Part shown: one piece after another, positions 36,341 through 45,203 of the stretch | Layout of the letters: the number at the start of each line of letters is the position of its first letter | Numbering within the stretch: the stretch's first letter is position 1 | Source: Pseudonocardia kunmingensis | GTDB taxonomy: Bacteria; Actinomycetota; Actinomycetes; Mycobacteriales; Pseudonocardiaceae | DNA: 64,000 bases | Direction: 5' to 3' | Assembly (NCBI RefSeq): GCF_006716445.1 | Contig: NZ_VFPA01000001.1 | Coordinates: forward strand, 744,001-808,000 | Position numbers and translations under genes: made by a program | Notes under the pieces: model-generated | The model's input: the letters and a program-made list of their open reading frames with translations, nothing else | Database searches by the model: none | What the model was told of the DNA's origin: nothing

Positions 36341-38080
36341 GTGACCGATTTCGCCGTGTGGGCGCCGCAGCACGACCGCGTCCGGGTGCTCGTGGACGGC
36401 ACCCCGCACGAGATGACCGCCGACGCCGCCGGGTGGTGGCTCGCCGCCGTCCCGGACGCGGCGCCCGGCACCGCCTATGCCTTCCTCCTCGGCGAGGAGG
36501 AGGAACCGCTGCCGGACCCGCGCTCGCGGTGGCAGCCCACCGGTGTGCACGGCGCGTCACGCGTCTACGACGACACCGCGTTCTTCTGGACCGACCAGCA
36601 CTGGACCGGCCGGCAGCTGCCCGGCAGCGTGCTCTATGAGCTGCACATCGGCACCTTCACACCCGAGGGCACCTTCGACGCCGCGATCGCGCGCCTCGAC
36701 CACCTCGCCGCCCTGGGCGTCGACATGGTCGAGGTGCTGCCGGTCAACGCGGTCGACGGCCCTCGCAACTGGGGCTACGACGGCGTCGGCTGGTACGCCG
36801 TCACCGAGAACTACGGCGGCCCGGACGCGTTCAAGCGGTTCGTCGACGCCTGCCACGCGCGCGGACTGGGCGTCGTCCTCGACGTGGTGCACAACCACCT
36901 CGGGCCCTCCGGCGCCTACCTCGACAGGTTCGGCCCGTACTTCGCCGGCAGCAACATCTGGGGTCCGTCGCTGAACCTGGACGGCGCGCACTCGGACCAG
37001 GTGCGCCGCTACGCGATCGACAACGCGCTGATGTGGCTGCGGGACTTCCACGTCGACGCGCTGCGCCTGGACGCCGTGCACGCGCTGCGCGACAGCCGCG
37101 CCACCCACCTGCTCGAGCAGATGGCCGTCGAGGTGGAGGCGCTCTCGGCGCACGTGGGACGGCCGCTGTCGCTGATCGCGGAGTCCGACCTCAACGACCC
37201 CCGGCTGATCACCGCGCGGGAGGCGGGCGGCTACGGCCTGCACGCGCAGTGGGCCGACGACATCCACCACACCCTGCACACGGTGCTCACCGGCGAGTCC
37301 CAGGGCTACTACGCCGACTTCGCGGCCGCCGGCTTCACCGGCCTCGCGCACGTGTTCACCCGCGCGTTCCTGCACGAGGGCACCTGGTCGAGCTTCCGGC
37401 AGCGCACCCACGGCGCCCCCGTGGACACCCGCCGCACACCCGGTCACCGGTTCCTCGCCTACCTGCAGAACCACGACCAGATCGGCAACCGCGCCACCGG
37501 GGACCGGCTCACCCAGAGCCTCTCCCCCGGCCTGCTGGCCTGCGGGGCGGCGCTCGTGCTGTGCTCGCCGTTCACGCCGATGCTGTTCATGGGCGAGGAG
37601 TGGGGCGCGCGCACGCCGTGGCAGTTCTTCTCCTACTTCCCCGACGAGAACCTGCGCGAGGCCGTGCGGGCGGGGCGCACCGCCGAGTTCGCGGAGCACG
37701 GCTGGGGAGACGTGGAGGTCCCGGACCCCAACGCCGAGAGCACCTTCCTGAACTCGAAGCTCGACTGGGACGAGCCCACCCAGGAGCCGCACACCACCCT
37801 GCTGCGCCTGCACCGCGAGCTGATCGCGCTGCGCAAGGCCTGGCCGCAGCTGTCCGACCCGTGGCTGGACGAGGTGGAGGTGGCGGTCGACGAGGCCGCC
37901 CGCACGGTGGTGCTGCACCGCGGCGCGCTGCGGGTGGCCTGCAACCTCGGCGCGGAGCCGGCCGCACTGGGCCTGGACGCCCCGATCGGCCGGATCCTGC
38001 TGGCGTCGGAGCCGGTGGAGGGCGACGAGTCGTCGCTCACGCTCCCGGCGGAGTCGTTCGCGGTCGTCCTGCTGGCGTAA
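36341..38080 (+). CDS. treZ: Malto-oligosyltrehalose trehalohydrolase
   Basis: Releases trehalose from maltooligosyltrehalose made by TreY. 579 aa; N-terminal CBM48 (FAVWAPQHDRVRVLVDG), GH13 blocks VVLDVVHNHLGPSGAYL, DALRLDAVHAL (nucleophile), LIAESDLNDPRL (acid) and YLQNHDQIGNRA. GTG 36341 was preferred over GTG 36308 because homologues begin T-x-F-x-VWAP; no clear ribosome site is present, so leaderless initiation is possible. Confidence 0.96.
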   Translation: MTDFAVWAPQHDRVRVLVDGTPHEMTADAAGWWLAAVPDAAPGTAYAFLLGEEEEPLPDPRSRWQPTGVHGASRVYDDTAFFWTDQHWTGRQLPGSVLYELHIGTFTPEGTFDAAIARLDHLAALGVDMVEVLPVNAVDGPRNWGYDGVGWYAVTENYGGPDAFKRFVDACHARGLGVVLDVVHNHLGPSGAYLDRFGPYFAGSNIWGPSLNLDGAHSDQVRRYAIDNALMWLRDFHVDALRLDAVHALRDSRATHLLEQMAVEVEALSAHVGRPLSLIAESDLNDPRLITAREAGGYGLHAQWADDIHHTLHTVLTGESQGYYADFAAAGFTGLAHVFTRAFLHEGTWSSFRQRTHGAPVDTRRTPGHRFLAYLQNHDQIGNRATGDRLTQSLSPGLLACGAALVLCSPFTPMLFMGEEWGARTPWQFFSYFPDENLREAVRAGRTAEFAEHGWGDVEVPDPNAESTFLNSKLDWDEPTQEPHTTLLRLHRELIALRKAWPQLSDPWLDEVEVAVDEAARTVVLHRGALRVACNLGAEPAALGLDAPIGRILLASEPVEGDESSLTLPAESFAVVLLA

Positions 38081-38091
38081 GGGCCCCTGAT

Positions 38092-38142
38092 GCAGCAAAG
38101 CCACTTTCCTGCCACCTGGTGGCGGGAAAGTGGCTTTGCTGC
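38092..38142. repeat. Long hairpin between treZ and mdh (family C)
   Basis: GCAGCAAAGCCACTTTCC and its exact complement enclose an inner TGCCACC/GGTGGC stem: a 51-nt near-perfect palindrome in the gap between two convergent genes, 12 bp past the treZ stop and 8 bp from the mdh stop. A bidirectional terminator is plausible. Confidence 0.85.
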
Positions 38143-38149
38143 AACGAGG

Positions 38150-39154
<1,005 letters not shown>

Positions 39155-39262
39155 CTAGCCCTCGTCGCCGATTCGCGCCGCGACGGGGACCACAGGATGG
39201 TGGGTGACCCTCCACCCATCGACTGATCCGCGGCCGGGGGCCCACGGCCTATTTTGTCGGGT

Positions 39263-40465
39263 ATGACCGCGCCGCCGCCCGTCGACCCGGGCGCCACGCC
39301 CACCACCGCACGCTCTCTCGCGCCCGATCTCGCCCGCGGCGGCATGCTGCTGCTCATCGCGCTGGCGAACGTGCACCTCTGGATCTACGGCCACCCGGCA
39401 GGCGTCCGGGGCTACCCGCAGGACCTCGACGGCGCCGACCAGGTGGTCGCGCTCGTGCAGATGCTGCTGGTGGACGGCCGCGCGTACCCGCTCTTCGGGT
39501 TCCTGTTCGGCTACGGGATCGTGCAGCTCTCCCGTCGCCGCGGGGAGGTGGGGCTCCCGGTCGACGCGGTGACGCGGCTGGTCCGCCGGCGCGGCGGCTG
39601 GATGGTCCTCATCGGCCTCGTGCACGGGGTGCTGCTGTGGTCGGGCGACATCGTCGGCGCCTACGGCCTGATCGCCGTGGCGCTGGCCGGGCTGCTGGTG
39701 CGCGGGAGCGACGTGTCCCTGCTGGTCACCTCGGCGGTGGGGGTGTTCCTGGTCTCGGTGCTCTACTCCGGATCGGGTCTGGCCCCGCAGGGCGCGGACA
39801 CACCGCTGCTGCCCTCCATGACCATCGCGGATCCGGTCTCCGCCCTCCTGGTGCGGGCCGTGGAGTGGGTCGGGGTGGGCTTCCTGCTGCAGGCCTTCTC
39901 CGTGTTCGCCGCGGTCGCCCTCGGTGCGTGGGCCGCGCGCCGGCGGTTCCTCGACGAGCCGGAGCGGCACCGCGGGCTGCTGGTCCGCGTCGCGGTCATC
40001 GGCATCGCCGCCGCGATCCTCGGCGGTCTGCCGTTCGCCCTCATGACGGCGCAGCTGTGGGTGGACCCCCCGCTGCTCGCCCTGGCGCTCGGCGGCTTCC
40101 TCCACGCGCTCGGCGGGTACGCGGGCGGCCTCGGCTACGCCGCGCTGTTCGGGCTGCTCGCCGTCCGCCTCGGCCGGGGAGCCCCGCACCACCCCGTGGT
40201 GCGAGCGCTGCAGGCGTGCGGGCAGCGCTCGCTCTCCTGCTACCTGGCCCAGTCGGTCGCGTTCGCGCTGCTGCTGCCGGCGTGGACGTTCGGTCTCGGG
40301 GACGGTGCGCACCTCTGGCAGAGCGCGCTCTACGCGATCGGAACGTGGCTGGTGATCCTCGCCGTCGCCGCCGTGGCCGACCGGCGAGGCTCGCGGGGGC
40401 CCGCCGAGCTGCTCCTCCGGCGCCTCACCTACGGCCCGCGCCGCCGCGCCACCCAACCCACCTGA
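39263..40465 (+). CDS. DUF418-type polytopic membrane protein
   Basis: About 400 aa with eight or more transmembrane helices. The DUF418 hallmark is present: DLARGGMLLLIALANVHLW at the start, GRAYPLFGFLFGYGIVQLSRRRG after the second helix, and a C-terminal CGQRSLSCYLAQSV block. The family resembles acyltransferase_3-like proteins but has no assigned function. ATG 39263 is preceded by TATTTTG (possible -10), suggesting a leaderless message. Confidence 0.88.
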   Translation: MTAPPPVDPGATPTTARSLAPDLARGGMLLLIALANVHLWIYGHPAGVRGYPQDLDGADQVVALVQMLLVDGRAYPLFGFLFGYGIVQLSRRRGEVGLPVDAVTRLVRRRGGWMVLIGLVHGVLLWSGDIVGAYGLIAVALAGLLVRGSDVSLLVTSAVGVFLVSVLYSGSGLAPQGADTPLLPSMTIADPVSALLVRAVEWVGVGFLLQAFSVFAAVALGAWAARRRFLDEPERHRGLLVRVAVIGIAAAILGGLPFALMTAQLWVDPPLLALALGGFLHALGGYAGGLGYAALFGLLAVRLGRGAPHHPVVRALQACGQRSLSCYLAQSVAFALLLPAWTFGLGDGAHLWQSALYAIGTWLVILAVAAVADRRGSRGPAELLLRRLTYGPRRRATQPT

Positions 40466-40479
40466 CTCACCGAGCGCGC

Positions 40480-40547
40480 TCGCACACCGATCGTGGTGCT
40501 CGCACACCGACTGCAGTCGGTGTGCGAGCGACAGAACCGGTGTGCGA
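40480..40547. repeat. Interspersed palindromic repeat A, copy 2
   Basis: Perfect 32-bp palindrome at 40498-40529 (half-site GCTCGCACACCGACTG) with an outer half-site CTCGCACACCGAT before it and CGGTGTGCGA after it. It lies 14 bp past the DUF418 stop. Confidence 0.85.
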
Positions 40548-40572
40548 CGAGGGGCGGGGCTACCGTCGGACG

Positions 40573-41004
40573 ATGGCCGAACCGCCCCCGGAGCCGCGGC
40601 CGCCCTCGTGGGCGGGTGCGCCCGGCTACTCCCCCTACTCCGACGACCTGCCGCCGCACGCCCCGATGCCCGGCGCGCCGCCCTACCCGGCGGCCCCGGA
40701 CCCGGGACGGGCGCCGGTCGCGCGGCCGCGGGCGCGCACGCGGTTCCGGGCCGCGCTGGGCGCCACCGCCGTGTGGGCCGCGGTGAACGTCGTGCTGGTC
40801 CTGCTCGTCTCCGGCGCGCCCGACGGCGCGGAGGCGCTCGGGCGGTTCGTGGGCGGGCTGCTGGTGGTCACGTCGGCGGCCGCACTCGCCCTCTGGCTGG
40901 TCGCGCGCCGCCGCACGTGGTCGTTCTGGATGCTCGTCGTCGTGGCCGCCCCGCTGTTCTGGGTGCTGCGCGCGGTCCTGCTCGCGGCATCGGCGACGAC
41001 CTGA
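40573..41004 (+). CDS. Proline-rich small membrane protein, unknown
   Basis: A 143-aa protein: Pro/Tyr-rich cytosolic N-terminus (about 1-52, PPPEPRPPSWAGAPGYSPYS) followed by three hydrophobic helices (about 58-80, 87-108, 115-138). I do not recognise a named family; similar Pro-rich plus membrane layouts are common in actinobacterial envelope proteins. The ATG is close behind repeat A copy 2; no strong ribosome site. Confidence 0.7.
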   Translation: MAEPPPEPRPPSWAGAPGYSPYSDDLPPHAPMPGAPPYPAAPDPGRAPVARPRARTRFRAALGATAVWAAVNVVLVLLVSGAPDGAEALGRFVGGLLVVTSAAALALWLVARRRTWSFWMLVVVAAPLFWVLRAVLLAASATT

Positions 41005-41025
41005 CCCTCCGGTTCGCTCGCCACC

Positions 41026-41598
41026 TCAGGTCTGCTGCGCGGCCCGGACCGCGGCGACGACCGCGCCCGCGGCGGCGTCGAGCGCCTCGGTGCTGCGTGC
41101 CGCCCGGCACAGGAGGAACGCGCCCTCCAGGCTGGTGATCAGCGCGATCGCGAGGCGCCGGGCGTCCGGCGTGGCGAAGCCCCACCGCACGAACCGGTCG
41201 GTGCCCGCGTCGACCCAGCCCGCGAAGACCTCGGCCGTGGCCGCGCGCAGCGTCTCGTCGGTGCTCGCGACTTCCAGGGCGACCGTCGCGATCGGACAGG
41301 CGTCGGCGTAGCCGGTGGCCACCAGCGTCTCGGCGGCCGCGGCGAACGACGTCTCGATCGCGACGACCGGGTCCGGTGACGCGTCGAGCAGCGCCACCAC
41401 CAGGTCCTGGTAGGCGCGCCCCGAGGAGCGGATCACCTCGGCGGCGAGCTGCTGCTTCCCGCCCGGGAAGAAGTGGTAGATCGAGCCGAACGGCGCCCCC
41501 GCCTCCGCCACGATCTGCTTCAGCCCGGTGCCCGTGTAGCCCTGCCGCCGGAACAGCTCGCCCGTGGCGTGCAGGATCCGCGCCTTCGTGTCCGCCAC
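41026..41598 (-). CDS. TetR-family repressor (LmrA/YxaF-like)
   Basis: A 190-aa repressor with helix-turn-helix GLKQIVAEAGAPFGSIYHFFPGGKQQL (about 26-52), the pattern of the LmrA/YxaF group. GTG 41598 has GGAGG 6 nt upstream, which decides the start against the 340-codon open frame. The operator-like palindrome at 41641-41656 in the divergent gap with the hydrolase matches that group's known sites, so it probably controls the hydrolase. Confidence 0.92.
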   Translation of the reverse strand: MADTKARILHATGELFRRQGYTGTGLKQIVAEAGAPFGSIYHFFPGGKQQLAAEVIRSSGRAYQDLVVALLDASPDPVVAIETSFAAAAETLVATGYADACPIATVALEVASTDETLRAATAEVFAGWVDAGTDRFVRWGFATPDARRLAIALITSLEGAFLLCRAARSTEALDAAAGAVVAAVRAAQQT

Positions 41599-41640
41599 CC
41601 GTTCCTCCTTGCCCGTCCGCTCCCCACACCCTAGCCTCTC

Positions 41641-41656
41641 AGTAGAGCGATCTATC
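41641..41656. promoter_or_regulatory. LmrA-type operator
   Basis: AGTAGAGCGATCTATC resembles the LmrA/YxaF consensus, in which TAGA and TCTA arms flank a central CG. It sits between the divergent TetR and hydrolase starts. Confidence 0.6.
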
Positions 41657-41671
41657 AAGTCGGAGGGCGTC

Positions 41672-42535
41672 ATGACGAAGATCGAGCTGTCGGCCGGCAC
41701 CATCGAGTACACCGACACGGGGGGCGACGGGCCCGTCCTCGTCTTCCTGCACGGCGTCGCGGTGGCTCCCTCGGTGTGGCGGCACGTCGTCGCCGAGCTG
41801 CGCGGCGAGTACCGCTGCGTCCTCCCCCACCTGCCGCTCGGGTCGCACCGCCGTCCGATGCGGCCCGGCGCGGACCTGTCCCTGCGCGGTATCGCGATGC
41901 TCATCGGCGAGTTCCTGGAGCGGCTCGACCTGCGCGAGGTGACCCTCGTGCAGAACGACTGGGGCGGGGCCCAGGTCCTGGTCGCCCACGGCGGTGCCGA
42001 ACGGGTCTCCCGCATGGTGCTCACCCCGTGCGAGGCCTTCGACAACTACCCGCCGGGACTGCCCGGCCGCCTGCTGACGCTCACCGCCCGGGTGCCGGGC
42101 GGGCTCGCGGCACTGGCACAGCTGCTGCGGCTGCGCGCGAGCCGGCGCGCTCCCGGCGGATGGGGCTGGATGAGCAAGCGCCCGGTGCCCGACGAGATCA
42201 TGGACGAGTGGTTCCGCCCGCTGCGGGAGCAGGCAGGTGTCCGCCGCGACCTCGCCGCGTACGGGCTCGGCCTCCCGTCGCGCGAGGTGCTCCTGGAGTG
42301 GGCCGAGCGCAACCGCGCGTTCACCGGCCCGGTCCTCGTCGCCTGGGCCGCCGAGGACCGGGTGATGCCCGTCGCGCACGGGGAGCGGCTCGCGGCGCTC
42401 TACCCGCAGGGCCGGCTCGTGACCCTCAGCGACAGCTACACGCTCGTGCCCGAGGACCAGCCCGCGGCCCTCACCTCCGCGATGCGCGGGTTCCTCGCCG
42501 AGACCGCCGTCACCGGGCCCGCCGCCGCGAGCTGA
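41672..42535 (+). CDS. Alpha/beta hydrolase with dehalogenase-like Asp nucleophile
   Basis: A 287-aa alpha/beta hydrolase: oxyanion region VFLHGVAVAPSVWRHV, nucleophile elbow LVQNDWGGAQVL, cap domain about 140-200. The elbow has Asp where esterases have Ser, as in haloalkane dehalogenases (QDWGG). The C-terminal position that normally holds the catalytic His reads DSYTLVPEDQP, so the His appears to be Tyr. Either activity is altered or the triad is completed differently. CGGAGGG precedes the ATG. Probably controlled by the divergent TetR. Confidence 0.85.
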   Translation: MTKIELSAGTIEYTDTGGDGPVLVFLHGVAVAPSVWRHVVAELRGEYRCVLPHLPLGSHRRPMRPGADLSLRGIAMLIGEFLERLDLREVTLVQNDWGGAQVLVAHGGAERVSRMVLTPCEAFDNYPPGLPGRLLTLTARVPGGLAALAQLLRLRASRRAPGGWGWMSKRPVPDEIMDEWFRPLREQAGVRRDLAAYGLGLPSREVLLEWAERNRAFTGPVLVAWAAEDRVMPVAHGERLAALYPQGRLVTLSDSYTLVPEDQPAALTSAMRGFLAETAVTGPAAAS

Positions 42536-42989
42536 TCACGCCGGTGTCGAAGCCCGCGATGTGCAGCCCTCCGTGGAAGCGCGCGTGCTCGACCTTCAGG
42601 CAGCGGTCCATCACGACCTCCAGCCCCGCGGCCTCGGCGCGGTGCGCCACCTCCTCGTCGAACAGGCCGAACTGCGTCCAGAAGGTGCGGACCCCCTCGA
42701 CCGCCAGCACCTCGTCGAGCACCCCGGGGAGGTCCTCGCGACGGCGGAACACGTCGACGAGGTCGGGCGCCACAGGCAGGTCGGCCAGGCTCTTGTGCAC
42801 GGGCCGGCCGAGGATCTCGCTGGCGTTCGGGTTGACGAAGTACACGTCGTAGTCGGTGCTGGCCAGCAGGTAGGTGGCCACGAAGTTGCTCGCGCGCGAC
42901 GGGTTCGGGGACGCTCCGACCACCGCGACGGTCCGGGTCCCGCGCAGGATCTGCTGGCGCCGCGAGGCGGACGGGTTCTCCCAGGTCAT
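42510..42989 (-). CDS. CoA-binding domain protein
   Basis: A 159-aa single-domain Rossmann protein of the CoA-binding (YccU-like) family: TVAVVGASPNPSRASNFVATYL, VYFVNPNASEILGRPVHKSLADLP and TFWTQFGLFDEEVAHRAEAAGLEVVMDRCLKVEH. Function in the cell unclear. ATG overlaps the metY stop (ATGA), a pairing I have seen with O-acetylhomoserine sulfhydrylase genes. Its 3' end overlaps the hydrolase gene by 26 bp. Confidence 0.92.
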   Translation of the reverse strand: MTWENPSASRRQQILRGTRTVAVVGASPNPSRASNFVATYLLASTDYDVYFVNPNASEILGRPVHKSLADLPVAPDLVDVFRRREDLPGVLDEVLAVEGVRTFWTQFGLFDEEVAHRAEAAGLEVVMDRCLKVEHARFHGGLHIAGFDTGVISSRRRAR

Positions 42990-44290
42990 GCCGATGCTCC
43001 CTTCTCGGCCGCGGCGAGGGCCTGGTCGAGGTCCCAGAGGATGTCCTCGACGTCCTCGAGCCCGACGCTGATCCTGATCAGGTCCGGTGGCACTCCCGCG
43101 TCGCGCAGCTGGTCGTCGGTGAGCTGCTGGTGGGTGGTCGAGCCCGGGTGGATGACGAGCGTGCGGGCGTCGCCCACGTTGGCCAGGTGGCTGCACAGGC
43201 GCACCGACTCGATGAACCGCTGCCCGGCCTCGCGCCCGCCCCGCACCCCGAACGCGAAGACGGCGCCGGGCCCGAGCGGCAGGTAGCGCGCGGCGAGATC
43301 GTGGTGGGGGTGATCCGGCAGGCCCGCCCACCGCACGTACGACACGCGCGGGTCGGCGTCCAGCCACTCCGCGACCGCCCGCGCGTTCGCCACGTGCGCC
43401 TCCATGCGCTGCGGCAGCGTCTCCACGCCCTGCAGCAGCAGGAACGCGCTGTGCGGCGACAGCGAGGCGCCGACGTCGCGCAGCTGCTCGGCGCGCAGCT
43501 TGGTGAGGAAGCCGAACTCCTGGAAGTTGCCCCACCAGGTGAGCCCCCCGTAGGAGGCGACCGGCTCGGTCATCTGCGGGAAGTTGCCGTTGCCCCACGG
43601 GAAGCGGCCCGACTCGATCACGACCCCACCGAGCGTGGTGCCGTGCCCGCCGATGAACTTGGTGGCGGAGTGGATCACGATGTCGGCGCCGTGCTCGAGC
43701 GGACGGCACAGGTACGGCGTGGCGAGCGTGGCGTCGACGATCAGCGGCACCCCGGCGGCGTGGGCGACGTCGGCGAGCGCGGCGATGTCCGCGACCTCCC
43801 CGCCCGGGTTGGAGACCACCTCGGTGAACAGCAGCTTCGTCCGGGGCGTGAGGGCCGCCGCGAACGACTCGGGGTTCCCGCCCGACACGAACGTGGTCTC
43901 GACACCGAAGCGGCGCAGCGTCACGTCGAGCTGGGTGATCGTGCCGCCGTACAGGCCGGCGGACGCCACGATGTGGTCCCCCGCGCCGGCGAGGGAGGCG
44001 AAGGTGAGGAACTCCGCGGCCTGCCCGGTGGCGGTCGCGACGGCTCCGAGCCCGCCCTCGAGGCTCGCCAGCCGCTCCTCGAGGATGGCCACGGTGGGGT
44101 TCGCGATCCGGCTGTAGATCAGCCCGTACTTCTGCAGCGCGAACAGGCTGGCCGCGTCGGTGGTGTCCTCGAACACGAAGCTCGTGGACTGGTAGATCGG
44201 CACCGCTCGCGCGCCGGTCGCCGCGTCGGGGACGTGGCCGGCGTGGACGGCACGGGTACGGAAGCCCCAGCTCCGGTCCTGCTCGCTCAT
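42986..44290 (-). CDS. metY: O-acetylhomoserine sulfhydrylase
   Basis: PLP enzyme making homocysteine from O-acetylhomoserine and sulfide (methionine synthesis). 434 aa; PLP Lys in IHSATKFIGGHGTT, N-terminal FRTRAVHAGHVPDAATGARAVPIYQSTSFVF, C-terminal LCSHLANVGDARTLVIHPGSTTHQQL. ATG start. Coupled to the CoA-binding gene by a 4-bp overlap. Confidence 0.95.
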   Translation of the reverse strand: MSEQDRSWGFRTRAVHAGHVPDAATGARAVPIYQSTSFVFEDTTDAASLFALQKYGLIYSRIANPTVAILEERLASLEGGLGAVATATGQAAEFLTFASLAGAGDHIVASAGLYGGTITQLDVTLRRFGVETTFVSGGNPESFAAALTPRTKLLFTEVVSNPGGEVADIAALADVAHAAGVPLIVDATLATPYLCRPLEHGADIVIHSATKFIGGHGTTLGGVVIESGRFPWGNGNFPQMTEPVASYGGLTWWGNFQEFGFLTKLRAEQLRDVGASLSPHSAFLLLQGVETLPQRMEAHVANARAVAEWLDADPRVSYVRWAGLPDHPHHDLAARYLPLGPGAVFAFGVRGGREAGQRFIESVRLCSHLANVGDARTLVIHPGSTTHQQLTDDQLRDAGVPPDLIRISVGLEDVEDILWDLDQALAAAEKGASA

Positions 44291-44323
44291 GCCCCCATCC
44301 TGCCCCCTCGATCCCCGGGGTCG

Positions 44324-45025
44324 TCAGAGGTGCTCGCGGAAGAACGCGACGACGCGGCGATGGGCGTCGGCGGCGCTCTCCGCGTGGTACTCCGCGTGGA
44401 TGGGCGAGCGGGCCGCGATCGCGCCCTTGACACCGGGTGTGCGGGTGAAGAACGAGTGGCCCGCCTCGGGGTAGGTCGCGACGTCGTGCGGCACGCCGAG
44501 CTCGTCGAGGCGCGCCTCGAGCCGCTCGGGGTAGCCGCGGGTGGAGACGTCGCGCCCGCCGTAGCTGGCGACCACGGGGCACGCCCTCGCGACCGGCAGG
44601 GGGAGGTTGTAGAACGGGGCGCTCACCTTGTACCGCCCGGTGCCGGCGAGCAGGAGCGCGAAGCCGCCGCCCATGCAGAACCCGATCGTGCCGATGCGGT
44701 CCGCATCGACCTCGGCCCGCCGGGCCAGCCAGCGACGACCCGCCTCGATGTCCTCCAGCTCCCGTCCCGCGCCCCGCCGCACGGTGCGCACCGCACGCGC
44801 GACGCACAGCGCGGTGATCCGGCCGCGCGCGAACAGGTCGGGGATCAGGACCGCGAACCCCTCGGCGGCGAGGTCACGGGCGACACGGCGCATCTCGTCG
44901 GTCATCCCGAACGCCTCGTAGATCATCACGAGCGCGGGACCCGGCGCGCCCGCGGCGTCCGGGACGGTCAGCACGCCGGGCAGCGACGTCCCGTCGTCGG
45001 CGGGGAAGCTGATCTCGGTCTGCAC
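44324..45025 (-). CDS. Dienelactone hydrolase family protein
   Basis: A 233-aa alpha/beta hydrolase with the Cys-type nucleophile elbow GFCMGGGFALLLA (Cys in place of Ser), the acid in SYGGRDVSTRG, and the His in YPEAGHSFF: a full DLH triad. GTG 45025 follows a TAGCGT box, suggesting a leaderless start; longer frames upstream run into repeat sequence. Substrate unknown. Confidence 0.9.
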   Translation of the reverse strand: MQTEISFPADDGTSLPGVLTVPDAAGAPGPALVMIYEAFGMTDEMRRVARDLAAEGFAVLIPDLFARGRITALCVARAVRTVRRGAGRELEDIEAGRRWLARRAEVDADRIGTIGFCMGGGFALLLAGTGRYKVSAPFYNLPLPVARACPVVASYGGRDVSTRGYPERLEARLDELGVPHDVATYPEAGHSFFTRTPGVKGAIAARSPIHAEYHAESAADAHRRVVAFFREHL

Positions 45026-45106
45026 CGTGCCGACGCTAGCGCTTCCCGCCGGGAGTTCGTCGGGGATCGGTGGGTTCGCCGAGCAACGCAGCCGGCGGTC
45101 CGCGAG

Positions 45107-45126
45107 CGCCGACGCACCCCGTCGAC
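45107..45126. repeat. Fragment of repeat E
   Basis: GCCGACGCACCCCGTCGACG, identical to the left half of repeat E at 29040-29060; the right half is missing. Confidence 0.5.
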
Positions 45127-45154
45127 GCGGCACGGGCGGAATCGCTCCCACCCG

Positions 45155-45203
45155 GACGAGCGGCACTCTCGTCGGTACCTAGCCGACGAAAGTGCCGTTC
45201 GTC
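45155..45203. repeat. Interspersed palindromic repeat B, copy 2
   Basis: GACGAGCGGCACT and AGTGCCGTTCGTC surround CTCGTCGGTACCTAGCCGACGA. It begins at the stop codon of the PPE-like gene (minus strand), so it lies where a terminator would be, as does copy 1 at hemG. Confidence 0.8.
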
